A stretch of DNA of 64,000 nt, taken from contig NZ_JACAOY010000023.1 of the NCBI RefSeq assembly GCF_013385985.1, positions 108,209 through 172,208 on the forward strand, read 5' to 3'. Under the pieces are notes generated by a model. It was not told the DNA's origin, did not search any database, and saw only the letters and a program-made list of their open reading frames with translations. The position numbers and the translations under genes are program-made. The DNA is from Pseudomonas sp. B6002. GTDB lineage: Bacteria; Pseudomonadota; Gammaproteobacteria; Pseudomonadales; Pseudomonadaceae. How positions within the stretch are numbered: position 1 is the stretch's first letter; the number at the start of each line of letters is the position of its first letter. Positions 27,376 through 36,503 of this stretch are shown in pieces.

Positions 27376-28697
27376 TCTTCCACCAGGGCCATATGGGTGC
27401 GATCGAGCAGGGGTTTGAACAGGTAGTTGAGCATCGAGCGCTCACCGGTCTTGACGAAGGTTTCCACCGGCATGCCGGGGCGGATCTGCACGCCATCCAG
27501 CTGTTGCATACCGGCGGCGCTCACCTGGGCGCGCAGCGTGTAGTAAGGCTCATCGGTGCGTTCATCGACTTGGCGGTCAGCCGACACCAGCGTCACTTCG
27601 CCCGCGATTCGCGGCGTGGTGGCCTGGTTGAAGGCCGAGAACAGTAGCTCCACAGGCAAGCCCGGGTGCACCTTGTCGATCATCTGCACCGGCACGCGCG
27701 CCTCCACCAGCAACGGCTCGCCTTGGGGCACGATGTCCATCAGCGCCTGGCCGGGCTTGATCACGCCACCCTCGGTGTACACGTCCAGCCCCACCACCAC
27801 GCCGGACGCAGGCGCCCGCACCAAACTGTTGGCCAGCTCGAACTCGGCCGACGCCAGGCGATTGCGCAGGTCATCGCTGCGGGTGCGGGTGTCGGCCAAC
27901 TGGCTGCGCAGGTCTTTCTGGAAGTCTTCGCCGAGCTGGCGGATGCGCAGGCGCAGTTCGAGCACCTGGCGCTGCAATTGGCCGATGCGGCCATAGTCCT
28001 CGGCGATGGTGCCGTCGATCTGCGCGTACAGGCGCTCGCTGTCGAGCAGGCGATTGCGCGGGATATAGCCATCGCGGGCCAGTTCGCGCAGGCCTTGCAG
28101 TTGCTCGTTCAGCGCGGCGCGTTGCTGGACTTTGCTGGCTTGGGAATCCCGTGTGCCGCGCAACTGTGCTTCGGCGCCGGCGATGGTTTCGCGCAGGCCT
28201 TGTTGCTCGGTGGCCAACGCCTGGGCGCGGCTGTTGAACAGCTGCCGTTGCAGGTTCAGCGTGCCCGCGGCGTCCGGGTCGTTAAGCAGTTCCGGGCCGA
28301 AGTCGATGGCTGGCAGCCCCTCGCTTTCGGCGCTCAATCGCGCCTCGCTGGCCAGGGACGCCAGGTATTGGCTACGCAGCGACTGCATCTGCCCGCGCAG
28401 CGGTGTTTCCTTCAAGCGCAACAGCACTTGGCCGGCGCTGACGACGTCACCGTCGCGCACCTCGATACGCTCGACGATCCCACCGGCCGGGTGCTGCACG
28501 GTCTTGCGATGGCCTGAGACCATGACCTTGCCGGACACCGCCACGCCCTTGTCCAACGGCGCCAGCGCGGCCCAGCCGAGAAACCCGACGAACCCGCCCA
28601 GCACCAGCCACCAGCCCAGGCGCGAGTACTTTTTGTCATCCAGCGCCAGCACGTTGTGGGGCTGGTCGCTCACCAGCATCGGTTTGCCCTGGCTCAT
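27372..28697 (-). CDS. hasE: Membrane fusion protein of the Has type I system
   Basis: HlyD-family periplasmic adaptor joining the ABC transporter to the outer membrane channel. It has 441 residues. One N-terminal membrane helix ([21 protein letters not shown]) is followed by the biotinyl-lipoyl-like segment [20 protein letters not shown], a long coiled-coil region, and the C-terminal beta-barrel with [14 protein letters not shown]. It overlaps hasD by four bases. Confidence 0.92.
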   Translation of the reverse strand: MSQGKPMLVSDQPHNVLALDDKKYSRLGWWLVLGGFVGFLGWAALAPLDKGVAVSGKVMVSGHRKTVQHPAGGIVERIEVRDGDVVSAGQVLLRLKETPLRGQMQSLRSQYLASLASEARLSAESEGLPAIDFGPELLNDPDAAGTLNLQRQLFNSRAQALATEQQGLRETIAGAEAQLRGTRDSQASKVQQRAALNEQLQGLRELARDGYIPRNRLLDSERLYAQIDGTIAEDYGRIGQLQRQVLELRLRIRQLGEDFQKDLRSQLADTRTRSDDLRNRLASAEFELANSLVRAPASGVVVGLDVYTEGGVIKPGQALMDIVPQGEPLLVEARVPVQMIDKVHPGLPVELLFSAFNQATTPRIAGEVTLVSADRQVDERTDEPYYTLRAQVSAAGMQQLDGVQIRPGMPVETFVKTGERSMLNYLFKPLLDRTHMALVEE

Positions 28698-30439
28698 GCC
28701 TGTTTTCCTTCACCGAGTCGGTAACTCATGCTCATGGTCGACACCGGTTTGGTCACCGGCGCAGTGGGTTTCTGACGTGCTTCCAGTACCCGTGCTGTCG
28801 GGCCGAAGGCTTGCAGCTGGCCCTCCTTAAGAATCAGCAGTTGGTCGGTGAGGGTCAGCACGTTGGCTTTGTGCGTGATCAGCACCAACGTGCGTCGCCG
28901 CTGCTTGAGCTGGGCGATGGCCTGGAGCAGCGCCTGTTCGCCGACTTCATCCAGGTTGGCGTTGGGCTCGTCCAACACGATCAGCGCGGGCAGGCCGTAC
29001 AGCGCACGCGCCAGGGCCACGCGTTGTTTCTGGCCACCGGACAAACCGGCACCGCCCTCCCCCAGCACGGTGTCGTAGCCTTGGGGCAGTTGCAGGATCA
29101 GCTCGTGTACCCCGGCCATCTGCGCGGCGGCGAGGACTTTGTCCGCTTCCACCTCGGTAAACCGCGCGATGTTCTGCGCGATGCTGCCAGCGAACAACTG
29201 GATGTCCTGGGGCAGGTAGCCGATGTGCGTCCCGAGTTGCTGTTTGTCCCACAAGGTCAGGTCGGCGCCGTCCAGCCGCACTTTGCCCGCCAGCGGTGCC
29301 CAGGCGCCCACCAGCACCCGCGCCAGGGTGGACTTGCCACACCCCGATGGGCCGATCACCCCGAGCACTTCGCCCGCCGGCAGGTTGAACCCCAGGTTGT
29401 TCAAGGCGGGGCGGCGGCTGCCGGGGGCGGATGCACTGAGCTGCTCCACCGCCAGTTGGCCCTTGGGCACCGGCAAGTGCATGCGCGCCGGGCGTGCAGG
29501 GTTAGCCGCGAGCATCTGCGACAAGCGCTCATAGGCCAGACGCGCCGAGCCCCATTGCTTCCACACGCCGATCAATTGGTCGATCGGGCTGAGCACCCGC
29601 CCCATCAGGATCGACCCGGCAATCATCATCCCCGGGGTGATATCGCCCTGTACCGCCAGCAGCGCGCCCACCCCCAACACCAGCGACTGCAACGCCAGGC
29701 GCACGCCCTTGGACCAGGCGGTGACGGCGGCGGTCTTTTCACTGGCCAGGTTCTGCTGGGCCAGGAACGCCTGGTGCTCGCCGAACCAACGACCGCGCAA
29801 CGTGGCGAGCATACCCATGGCTTCGATGGTGTCGGCATTGCGCAGGTTGGCTGTGGCCTGCTGGCTGGCGCTGATGGACAGCTGACTGGCCAGGGCCATC
29901 GGCGCCTGGCTGACGCGATGGTTGATCCAGGCGAGTGCGATCAGGATCACCGCGCCGCCCAGGGCCAGCACGCCCAGCCAGGGGTGGAACAGGAAAATCA
30001 CCAGCAGGTACACGGGAAACCACGGCGCATCGAAAAACGCGAACAGCGCCTGGCCCGTGGCAAACTGGCGCAACGTGGTCAGGTCATTCAGCGCCTGGCC
30101 TGCCGCCTGTGGGCTGCCCTTGAGTTGCGCTTCGAACGCGGCGTCGTAGACCCGCTGGTTCAAGCGCATGTCCATTTGCGTGCCCAGGCGGATCACCACC
30201 TGGCTGCGCACCCATTCCAACGCGCCCATCAGGCCGAACAGGCCGAGGATCATCAGCGTCAGCATCAACAGGGTCATCTGATTGCCCGACGCCAGCACCC
30301 GGTCGTACACCTGCAGCATGTACAGCGCCGGGGCGAGCATCAGCAGGTTGATCACCGCCGAGAACAGGCCGATGTTGAAGAAGCCACTTTTATAGGCCGT
30401 GAGGGCAGCCAGGGTTTCGTTGCCGGCGTGGCGCATCTG
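28694..30439 (-). CDS. hasD: ABC transporter ATPase/permease of the Has type I system
   Basis: Inner-membrane ABC exporter powering HasA secretion. It has about 581 residues from [12 protein letters not shown]. An N-terminal exporter membrane domain begins [22 protein letters not shown], followed by an ATPase with Walker [10 protein letters not shown], signature LSGGQKQR, and Walker [13 protein letters not shown]. There is no C39 peptidase domain, as expected for C-terminal-signal substrates. The longest frame starts at 30598, inside a hairpin just after hasA; its extra 53 residues are low-complexity and I left them out. The ribosome site at 30439 is weak. Confidence 0.9.
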   Translation of the reverse strand, partial: QMRHAGNETLAALTAYKSGFFNIGLFSAVINLLMLAPALYMLQVYDRVLASGNQMTLLMLTLMILGLFGLMGALEWVRSQVVIRLGTQMDMRLNQRVYDAAFEAQLKGSPQAAGQALNDLTTLRQFATGQALFAFFDAPWFPVYLLVIFLFHPWLGVLALGGAVILIALAWINHRVSQAPMALASQLSISASQQATANLRNADTIEAMGMLATLRGRWFGEHQAFLAQQNLASEKTAAVTAWSKGVRLALQSLVLGVGALLAVQGDITPGMMIAGSILMGRVLSPIDQLIGVWKQWGSARLAYERLSQMLAANPARPARMHLPVPKGQLAVEQLSASAPGSRRPALNNLGFNLPAGEVLGVIGPSGCGKSTLARVLVGAWAPLAGKVRLDGADLTLWDKQQLGTHIGYLPQDIQLFAGSIAQNIARFTEVEADKVLAAAQMAGVHELILQLPQGYDTVLGEGGAGLSGGQKQRVALARALYGLPALIVLDEPNANLDEVGEQALLQAIAQLKQRRRTLVLITHKANVLTLTDQLLILKEGQLQAFGPTARVLEARQKPTAPVTKPVSTMSMSYRLGEGKQA

Positions 30440-30561
30440 GGGAGTCTCGAAGGGTTGAGCGGGCAGCGTCGCCGCGTTGACAGGCGATACGACGCTGCGC
30501 AGAATTCGGCACCGCCGCCGCCGAAGAATTAGAAGGCTTGGCGACAGCGGTGTGTCATGCG

Positions 30562-30595
30562 GCGAATGGGGGAGCGATCCTCCATTCGCTTTTTT
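30562..30595. terminator. Stem-loop in the hasA-hasD gap
   Basis: GCGAATGG and CCATTCGC form an eight-base stem, with a second GGA/TCC pairing inside. The T run lies on the plus-strand side, so on the has message (minus strand) the hairpin has an A run before it and no T run after it. It could act as a 3' stabiliser or partial attenuator separating abundant hasA from hasDEF, or as a terminator for antisense transcription. Confidence 0.5.
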
Positions 30596-30609
30596 CATGC
30601 AGCAGAGGG

Positions 30610-31239
30610 TCAGGCCGCCAGGGCGAAGTCCTGAGGGATGTCCTGCACGCCGACCAGCGCGACGTCGGTAGTGGCCACCGAGGCAGCGTGGCTGGCCAAG
30701 GTGGAAGCAACGTGGTCGAAGGTGTCGGCGGTGGACAGGCCGTAGTCATCCAGCAGGTTATTGAGCACGGCTTCCAGTGCGGTGGTGTTGCCCTGCATCA
30801 GGCCGTAGATCACGTCCTGAACAGCGTTGCCAGCACGGCCCGCGCCCACCAGGGACTCCAGGTCCAGGCCGTTGAAGGACACTTTGTAGTCGCTCAGGGC
30901 GAATTCGCTGCCGGCGCCGCCTGTCAGGACTTCACCCAGTTGGACGTTGTCCAGTTGGCCCCACAGGTAGTGGTTCATGTTGTCGCTGGCCGGCAGGGTG
31001 CGGTCATACACGTAGTGCAGGCCGTTGGTGGCATCGCTCTCAGCGATGAACGCGTACTCGGAGCCGTTGGCGCCGTGGGTGGCGTACTGCTCACCGCTCA
31101 TGTTCCGCGCACCGGTGTTGAAACCGCCGGTGTTGCCAGTGCCGTGACCGGCCGTGTTGAAGCCCAGCGACCAGCCGCTCAGGTAGTTGGCGATAGTGGT
31201 CGAACCTGCTGCGGAATCGTAATTAACCGAAATAGTCAT
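30610..31239 (-). CDS. hasA: Secreted hemophore HasA
   Basis: Extracellular protein that takes heme from hemoglobin and hands it to HasR. It has 209 residues and no Sec signal. His32 is conserved at the heme-ligand position, and Tyr76 in LHYVY with His90 in NHYLWG match the Tyr75/His83 pair of Serratia HasA after a loop insertion. The C-terminus [12 protein letters not shown] is the type I secretion signal. It lies between hasR and hasDEF. Confidence 0.95.
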   Translation of the reverse strand: MTISVNYDSAAGSTTIANYLSGWSLGFNTAGHGTGNTGGFNTGARNMSGEQYATHGANGSEYAFIAESDATNGLHYVYDRTLPASDNMNHYLWGQLDNVQLGEVLTGGAGSEFALSDYKVSFNGLDLESLVGAGRAGNAVQDVIYGLMQGNTTALEAVLNNLLDDYGLSTADTFDHVASTLASHAASVATTDVALVGVQDIPQDFALAA

Positions 31240-31320
31240 AACTACACCTGTCCCTATGGAACGTTGAATGACAGCGCGCAGACACTGCGCACTTTTTGCT
31301 CACCATTGAGCAAATTCTGA

Positions 31321-34074
31321 TTAGAACCGGTACTCGAGCATGCCGCTCAGCGTGCGCCCACGCGCCAGGCTCAAGTTGTTCGCGTCGCCCATGGCCACGA
31401 AGTACGCCTCGTTGGTCGCGTTCTCCAGGGACAGGGCAATGTTGAAATTATCTGTGGCCCAGTAGCTGGCGTAGAGGTCATAGACCGTGTACTTGGGCCA
31501 GGTGGCCTGATCGAGGAATGAGTAGTTCCGCTCCTCCAGATCGCCGCCATTGCCTTCGCTGTAACGCACGCGCACACCGGTATCCAGGCGACGCTCCAGG
31601 AAGCGCGCGCCCAAGGTGAGCGAGCCCCGGTCGGCAGGCATAAAGCTGGCGTTGCCGAACATGGCCTGGCAACTTTCCAGGTTGTTGGCCGCGTCGTTGT
31701 CCAGCCATTCGTAGGTGGCCACAGGGCGAGTCAGCGTGTTGCCGTTGGGTAACTTGATCGTCACCATTTCGCTGCCCACGCGTCGGCCCTGTCTCTTTGC
31801 GCCGCCCATATAAAAGCTTTTGGAGCAGAACTCGTTGCTGCCGATCATGTGGGTGTAGCTGAGGTTGGTGTACACCCGCCCCATGTCGTAGTTGAGCTGG
31901 TATTCAACGCCGCGAAAGCGCGTGTCGTTGAGGTTGTTGACGTACGCCATGGTGCCCAACTGCCCACCGTTGGTGGTTTGTTCGGGCAAGGCCACGCTGT
32001 GGTTAAGGAAGGAGAAGTTGGCGATCTTGGTATCGAAGTACGCCACCTTGATGCCCAGGCGATCGTTGCCGGTGAACAACGATTCCTTGAACACGTTCAC
32101 CCCAAACTCCCAGTCGCGAGATTCTTCAGGCTTGAGGAACGGGTTGGGGAACACCCGCTCAGACGCGTCGCCACCGTGGGGGCGGCCGGTCATAAACACT
32201 TCGGTCACTGCCGGCGGGCGCCAGCCCTTGCCCCAACGGGTATAGAGCTGCAGCCAGTCCAGCCCGGGCTTTACGCCCAGCCCGAAGGTCGGCGAAAAGT
32301 GGCCCTGCTGTTCGTCAATATCAAATACTTCCGAGGTGCGCACGCCGCTGCTGCTGGCGCTGATCGGCTTGCGTTTGTACAGGGTGATGCCGGTCTTGCC
32401 CTCCAGCCGATAACGGTCATAACGCAGGCCGCCGTCCACGCTCAGCCAGTCGTCATATTCATAACTGAGGGTGTTGAACAGGCTGGCGACGGTGCGCTTG
32501 CCCGCCGGGGTCGAGCCTTCGGCGTAGGGCAGCAGGCCCAACTGGTTGGTGGCTTCCACCTTGTTGGTGCTGGGCTTGAACTGATCCTGATACAGCTCCA
32601 GGCCATAGTTCCACGCCAGGTGCCCACCGGCGCCCAGATCAAAGCGCGAAGTGTTCTCGACCTGCGCGCCGTAGGTGTCGGTGCGAAACGTATCGCGGTA
32701 GCCGCCAAACTTGTTGCCTGAACTGGCCGAGGCGGTGTTCTCGGCGTTGTCGCGGTCCAGCACCGTGGAGACGTAATACAGCTTGGTCTTGAAATCGATC
32801 AGGGTGTTGTCTGGCGTGTAGCTGTAGTCGAGCGCGATGTTTTGCGCATTCAGGTTGTTCTTGCTGTTACGCCGGTAGTAATAGCTCTGCTGGTCGGGGC
32901 TGTTGTAGGTCCAGGCGTCGTTGCTGTCGGCGTCGCTTTGCATGTAGCTCAGTTGCACACGCTGGTCTTCAGGCAGGTTGAGCCCGAACTTGATCAACTG
33001 CGAGCGGGTGACGCTGCCGCTGTCGCCCACTTCGCCGTTGAGCCAGCCCTTCCAGGCTTCGCGACGGTCTTCCTTGGCGCGGATCTGTGACCCCAGGTTG
33101 GAAGCGTTGTCGGTGCCGGCGCGGTAGTTGCCATAGTGGCGCTCGCTGAACCCCAGCAGCACGTCGCCCACTTCGTTGCCGAAGGCAAACACGCCACTGC
33201 CGTTGAAATAGGTGCCGTTGCCCAGCTCCCCGATGCCATGCCCGGCACGGATACGTCCGCCGTATTCCTTGCCGTCCTTGAGGAACTCGCTGGCCTCCAG
33301 GGTCTTGAACGTGGCGATCCCGCCCAGTACTCCGGCGCCGCCCATGCCCGACTGGCTGCCCTTGTCGATCTCGATGCTGGAGATGAACTCCGGGTCGATC
33401 AGCATGGTGCCGTTGCGTTGCTGGTGGCCGTTGACGTTGAAGTTCTGGCGCATGCCGTCGATGTTCATGTTCACGCGGCCGTAGTCCTGTATGCCACGGA
33501 TGTTCACCGACAGGCCAGGGTCGCGTTGGTCGACGGCGGTGTACACGCCGGCGGTTTCTTCGAGCATGTCGGCGGCGTGACGAGGCGGGCGTTTATCGAT
33601 CATGTCACGGCTGATCACCGCCACGGACTTTGGGCTCTGGTACACCCAATCACTGGCCTGGCCGTTGGTGTTGCCGGTGATGGTGGTGGTGCCCACGGTG
33701 ACGGCACTGTCGTGGTCGGCGGCAACGCGGTTGAGCGTGACCTGGCGTTCGCCGGTGAAACGGTACTCCACGGGCGCGCCACCGAGCAGGCGACCAAGGC
33801 CTTCCTGCACGCTGAAGCTGCCTTTGAGCGCGGTGCTGCTCAGGCCTTGCAGGCGCTGGCTGTCGAACAACACTTGCAGGCCGGCCTGGTCGGCGAACGC
33901 CAGCACGGCACTGCCCAGGGATTGCGCAGGGATATCGAACATCAGCACGGCGGGCTGTGCAGCACCGGCCGGAGGTTGCGCGGCATACACCGGGGCCGCT
34001 GTGGCGAACAACCCCAAGTGAATGGCCAGGGCCAACCGGCTACCGGTAATGCGCCCCTTGGTGAATGCTGACAT
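31321..34074 (-). CDS. hasR: TonB-dependent hemophore receptor HasR
   Basis: Outer-membrane heme receptor. It has about 917 residues from MSAFTKGRITGS, with a signal peptide ending near PVYAAQPP. An N-terminal STN signalling domain (FDIPAQSLGSAVLAFADQAGLQVLFDSQRL) is followed by the plug (VNIRGIQDYGRVNMNIDGMR) and a 22-strand barrel ending in the expected aromatic LEYRF. The STN domain implies it signals through the FecR/ECF pair encoded next to it. The longer frame adds 19 residues before a better start with AGGGA upstream. Confidence 0.94.
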   Translation of the reverse strand: MSAFTKGRITGSRLALAIHLGLFATAAPVYAAQPPAGAAQPAVLMFDIPAQSLGSAVLAFADQAGLQVLFDSQRLQGLSSTALKGSFSVQEGLGRLLGGAPVEYRFTGERQVTLNRVAADHDSAVTVGTTTITGNTNGQASDWVYQSPKSVAVISRDMIDKRPPRHAADMLEETAGVYTAVDQRDPGLSVNIRGIQDYGRVNMNIDGMRQNFNVNGHQQRNGTMLIDPEFISSIEIDKGSQSGMGGAGVLGGIATFKTLEASEFLKDGKEYGGRIRAGHGIGELGNGTYFNGSGVFAFGNEVGDVLLGFSERHYGNYRAGTDNASNLGSQIRAKEDRREAWKGWLNGEVGDSGSVTRSQLIKFGLNLPEDQRVQLSYMQSDADSNDAWTYNSPDQQSYYYRRNSKNNLNAQNIALDYSYTPDNTLIDFKTKLYYVSTVLDRDNAENTASASSGNKFGGYRDTFRTDTYGAQVENTSRFDLGAGGHLAWNYGLELYQDQFKPSTNKVEATNQLGLLPYAEGSTPAGKRTVASLFNTLSYEYDDWLSVDGGLRYDRYRLEGKTGITLYKRKPISASSSGVRTSEVFDIDEQQGHFSPTFGLGVKPGLDWLQLYTRWGKGWRPPAVTEVFMTGRPHGGDASERVFPNPFLKPEESRDWEFGVNVFKESLFTGNDRLGIKVAYFDTKIANFSFLNHSVALPEQTTNGGQLGTMAYVNNLNDTRFRGVEYQLNYDMGRVYTNLSYTHMIGSNEFCSKSFYMGGAKRQGRRVGSEMVTIKLPNGNTLTRPVATYEWLDNDAANNLESCQAMFGNASFMPADRGSLTLGARFLERRLDTGVRVRYSEGNGGDLEERNYSFLDQATWPKYTVYDLYASYWATDNFNIALSLENATNEAYFVAMGDANNLSLARGRTLSGMLEYRF

Positions 34075-34210
34075 TTCTGGTTTTCCCTGCACTGAGCGTT
34101 TTTGTTTATGCGAATGCTTCTCACCTAGCAAGACGTGTGAGGCGCAGGAACTCAGTAAGGTTTTTTTGAAAGTTTTTTAATCGAGGGAAATTTCAAGGAA
34201 CGCAGCCCCC

Positions 34211-34237
34211 TGTAGGAGCCGGCTTGCCGGCGATGGC
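34211..34237. repeat. Single REP unit
   Basis: A lone TGTAGGAGCCGGCTTGCCGG copy followed by CGATGGC, between hasS and hasR. No paired inverted copy is nearby. Confidence 0.8.
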
Positions 34238-34268
34238 GTCCGAGAGATCACCACCGCCCGCAGACAAA

Positions 34269-35267
34269 TCAATAAATCAGGCTATAACCCGCCAGGTCCA
34301 AGCGTTGCACTTGAAGCTCCTGGGTCAAGGTACCGAGGGCGGTATCGAGCATGTCGAGACGGAACACTCCGCTGACTTCCCGCTCACCCAACGCAGCGTC
34401 GGTCAACACCACCCGCCCGGGACGATAGCGATTGAGCTGCTCGACCACTTTGGCCAACGGCAGCCGGTCGAAAATCAGCACACCCCGCCGCCAACTGGTG
34501 GCACGTTCCACGTCGAACTGATCCAACGGCACCACACCGTCCTGTGGGCTGTAGCGCGCCGCCTGGCCCTCCTTGAGCACGCGCTCGGCCGGGCCTTGGC
34601 GAGGTGGCGCCTGCATCGAGACTTCGACGCTGTGCTGCAACACCCCGACCCAGGCTTGCCGGTCATCCTCACGCGTCACCACAAACCGCGTGCCCAGCGC
34701 CCGGGTTTGCGCGCCGGCGCTTTGCACCACGAAGGGCCGCGTTTCCGGGCCCACCCTCGGCGCCACGTCAAAAATCGCCGAGCCCTGGATCAGGCTCACG
34801 CGCCGCTGCACACCGTCGTAATCCAGGCGGATGGCGCTGTTGGAGTCCAGCTCCACCGTGCTGCCATCGGCCAGGTGCACGGTGCGCACTTCACCTTTTT
34901 GCGTCACGTAGTCTGCCTGCAGGCGCAGCAGCGCATCCGGCCCGCGCACCCAGCCCATGCCCGCCACCACCACGACCAGCGCCACCGCGGCCGCACGCTG
35001 CCAGGGTCGTCGTCGCTTTGAGCGGCGCACAGGCTGGGACGCAGCCTGCGGGCGCTGACGGTGTACGAGCTCGTCCTTGTAAACGTCGCCCAATGCCGCC
35101 CAGGTCTGTTCGGCAAAGCGCAACGCCGCTTCATGGCGGCTGTCGCAGGCGATCCAATGTTGCAGCTCGGCCTGCTCCTGTTCGGTCAGGGCACCGGCGT
35201 GCAGGCGCACCGCCCATTCGGCCGCCGCCTCGGTAATGCTGTGCTGTTGCGGACCCTGGCTATTCAC
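34269..35267 (-). CDS. hasS: FecR-family anti-sigma regulator (HasS)
   Basis: Inner-membrane regulator linking HasR to its ECF sigma factor. It has 332 residues. The N-terminal cytoplasmic part contains the family's AAEWAVRLHAGALTEQE and W-rich segment, one membrane helix lies at about 90-107 (AAAVALVVVVAGMGWV), and the periplasmic FecR domain carries VRTVHLADGSTVELDSNSAI and GVFRLDMLDTAL. The start is GTG. It lies 63 bases downstream of hasI. Confidence 0.92.
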   Translation of the reverse strand: MNSQGPQQHSITEAAAEWAVRLHAGALTEQEQAELQHWIACDSRHEAALRFAEQTWAALGDVYKDELVHRQRPQAASQPVRRSKRRRPWQRAAAVALVVVVAGMGWVRGPDALLRLQADYVTQKGEVRTVHLADGSTVELDSNSAIRLDYDGVQRRVSLIQGSAIFDVAPRVGPETRPFVVQSAGAQTRALGTRFVVTREDDRQAWVGVLQHSVEVSMQAPPRQGPAERVLKEGQAARYSPQDGVVPLDQFDVERATSWRRGVLIFDRLPLAKVVEQLNRYRPGRVVLTDAALGEREVSGVFRLDMLDTALGTLTQELQVQRLDLAGYSLIY

Positions 35268-35330
35268 GTGTGCATCTCGAATTTTTCGTTATGTAACGCT
35301 GTGACGTCTGACCCAGTGCATTTCGGTAAC

Positions 35331-35852
35331 TCATTCGTCGGATGGCGCCCCCTCGCCTTCCTGCAAGCGCTGCATCACATAGGCCAGTGCCTTGGCCAGA
35401 TGCTTCTGCACGGAGCTGTCGGAGATATCCAGGTGCCGGGCCACCTGGGCGTGGGTCATGCCTTCAATGCGGTTCAGGCGGAAGATCTGCTGGGTGCGTT
35501 CCGGCAATTCTGCCAGTGCCTGCTTCAATGCCTGTCGCTGTTGCTGCGCCATTGCCTGAGCCTCCAACCCGGCCACTTCATCTTCAATCTCGGCCAGCGC
35601 CTCATGGGGCACGGAGTCTGTCTTGCGCCGCGCTTCCTGGCGAATATGGTCGATCAGCAGATTGCTCGCCGTTCGATAGAGATAGCCCTGGGAATTGTCG
35701 ATGCGCTCGCCGGCCGGTTTTTCCGCCAGGCGCAGGAAGCTCTCCTGCACCAGGTCTGCGGCCAACTGCGGGTCCCGTACCTTGCGCGCCAGATACCCGC
35801 GCAGGGTATCGGCATGCTTGAGAAACAGGCCTTTGAGATCCACGTCCGACAA
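35331..35852 (-). CDS. hasI: ECF sigma factor of the Has system (HasI)
   Basis: FecI-type extracytoplasmic-function sigma factor of 173 residues. Region 2 is seen in LARKVRDPQLAADLVQESFLRL and GYLYRTASNLLIDHIRQ; region 4 in LPERTQQIFRLNRIEGMTHAQVARHLDISDSSVQKHLAKAL. The start is TTG with GGGAG six bases upstream. A Fur-like site lies about 50 bases before it, consistent with an iron-starvation switch over heme uptake. Confidence 0.94.
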   Translation of the reverse strand: MSDVDLKGLFLKHADTLRGYLARKVRDPQLAADLVQESFLRLAEKPAGERIDNSQGYLYRTASNLLIDHIRQEARRKTDSVPHEALAEIEDEVAGLEAQAMAQQQRQALKQALAELPERTQQIFRLNRIEGMTHAQVARHLDISDSSVQKHLAKALAYVMQRLQEGEGAPSDE

Positions 35853-35902
35853 ACCGACTCCCTGGAATGTTAAGGAAACAGGCCGGCATAGTAAGCGTTG
35901 TC

Positions 35903-35921
35903 GAGAATGATTTTCAATTGA
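35903..35921 (-). promoter_or_regulatory. Probable Fur box upstream of hasI
   Basis: GAGAATGATTTTCAATTGA shares about 13 of 19 positions with the Fur consensus GATAATGATAATCATTATC and lies 51 bases upstream of the hasI start. Has systems are Fur-controlled in other pseudomonads. Confidence 0.65.
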
Positions 35922-35961
35922 TATCTAATCTGATCCTGCCGTGGGAACCGTCTGAATATCG

Positions 35962-35976
35962 GTTCGGTAATCGAAC
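35962..35976 (+). promoter_or_regulatory. PcaR-like box upstream of the dehydroquinase gene
   Basis: GTTCGGTAATCGAAC matches 13 of 15 bases of the P. putida PcaR consensus GTTCGATAATCGCAC as I remember it, and is itself a near-perfect palindrome. A better copy lies in the quiC-MFS promoter region at 40239-40253. Confidence 0.6.
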
Positions 35977-35999
35977 ACATCCGCCGTGATCAATTGACC

Positions 36000-36023
36000 A
36001 AATTAACCAACCAGTACATTTTA
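36000..36023 (+). promoter_or_regulatory. Candidate operator shared with quiC
   Basis: The stretch starting AAATTAACC and ending GTACATTTTA matches the complement of 40211-40235 at nearly all outer positions; only the central five bases differ. It sits 35-58 bases upstream of the dehydroquinase ATG. A likely binding site for the cluster's TetR protein. Confidence 0.5.
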
Positions 36024-36057
36024 TCTCCACAACTAACAAGAATGTGGAGACCCCCTT

Positions 36058-36498
36058 ATGCCGCCCATCGTGCTGGTGCTCAACGGCCCCAACCTCAACC
36101 TGCTCGGCACCCGCGAGCCCGCCACCTACGGCCATGAAACCCTGGCCGACATCGCCGCCTTGTGTGGGCGCAGTGCGGAAAAACTCGGGCTGAAAATCGA
36201 ATTCCGCCAGACCAACCACGAAGGTGAATTGCTCGACTGGATCCACGGCGCCCGCGCCCGCTGCGCCGGTATCGTGATCAACCCGGCCGCCTGGACCCAC
36301 ACCTCAGTGGCCATCCGCGACGCGCTGGTGGCCAGTGAAGTTCCGGTGATCGAAGTGCATTTATCCAACGTGCATGCGCGTGAGGCGTTCCGGCACCACT
36401 CCTTTGTTTCGCCAATCGCCAAGGCCGTACTGGCCGGGTTCGGCAGCCATGGTTATCACCTGGCCCTGGAACATTTCAGCCACACCTTGAAAGGGTGA
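36058..36498 (+). CDS. aroQ: Type II 3-dehydroquinate dehydratase, catabolic copy (QuiB)
   Basis: Interconverts 3-dehydroquinate and 3-dehydroshikimate. It has 146 residues. Catalytic Tyr24 (ATYGHE), Asn75 (INPAAWTH), His101 (VHLSN) and Arg108 (AREAFRHHS) are all in place. Being next to quinate/shikimate dehydrogenase and QuiC, it probably serves catabolism rather than aromatic amino acid biosynthesis. The stop is six bases before the next start. Confidence 0.95.
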   Translation: MPPIVLVLNGPNLNLLGTREPATYGHETLADIAALCGRSAEKLGLKIEFRQTNHEGELLDWIHGARARCAGIVINPAAWTHTSVAIRDALVASEVPVIEVHLSNVHAREAFRHHSFVSPIAKAVLAGFGSHGYHLALEHFSHTLKG

Positions 36499-36503
36499 GC
36501 CCG

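Noticed and set aside
26059-30439. The aprDEF protease exporter
   Set aside because: No alkaline protease or inhibitor gene follows; direct linkage to hasA and the shared direction indicate hasDEF.
28811-30532. A 573-codon plus-strand open frame opposite hasD
   Set aside because: Antisense shadow of a clear ABC transporter; biased to Gln, His and Arg without domains.
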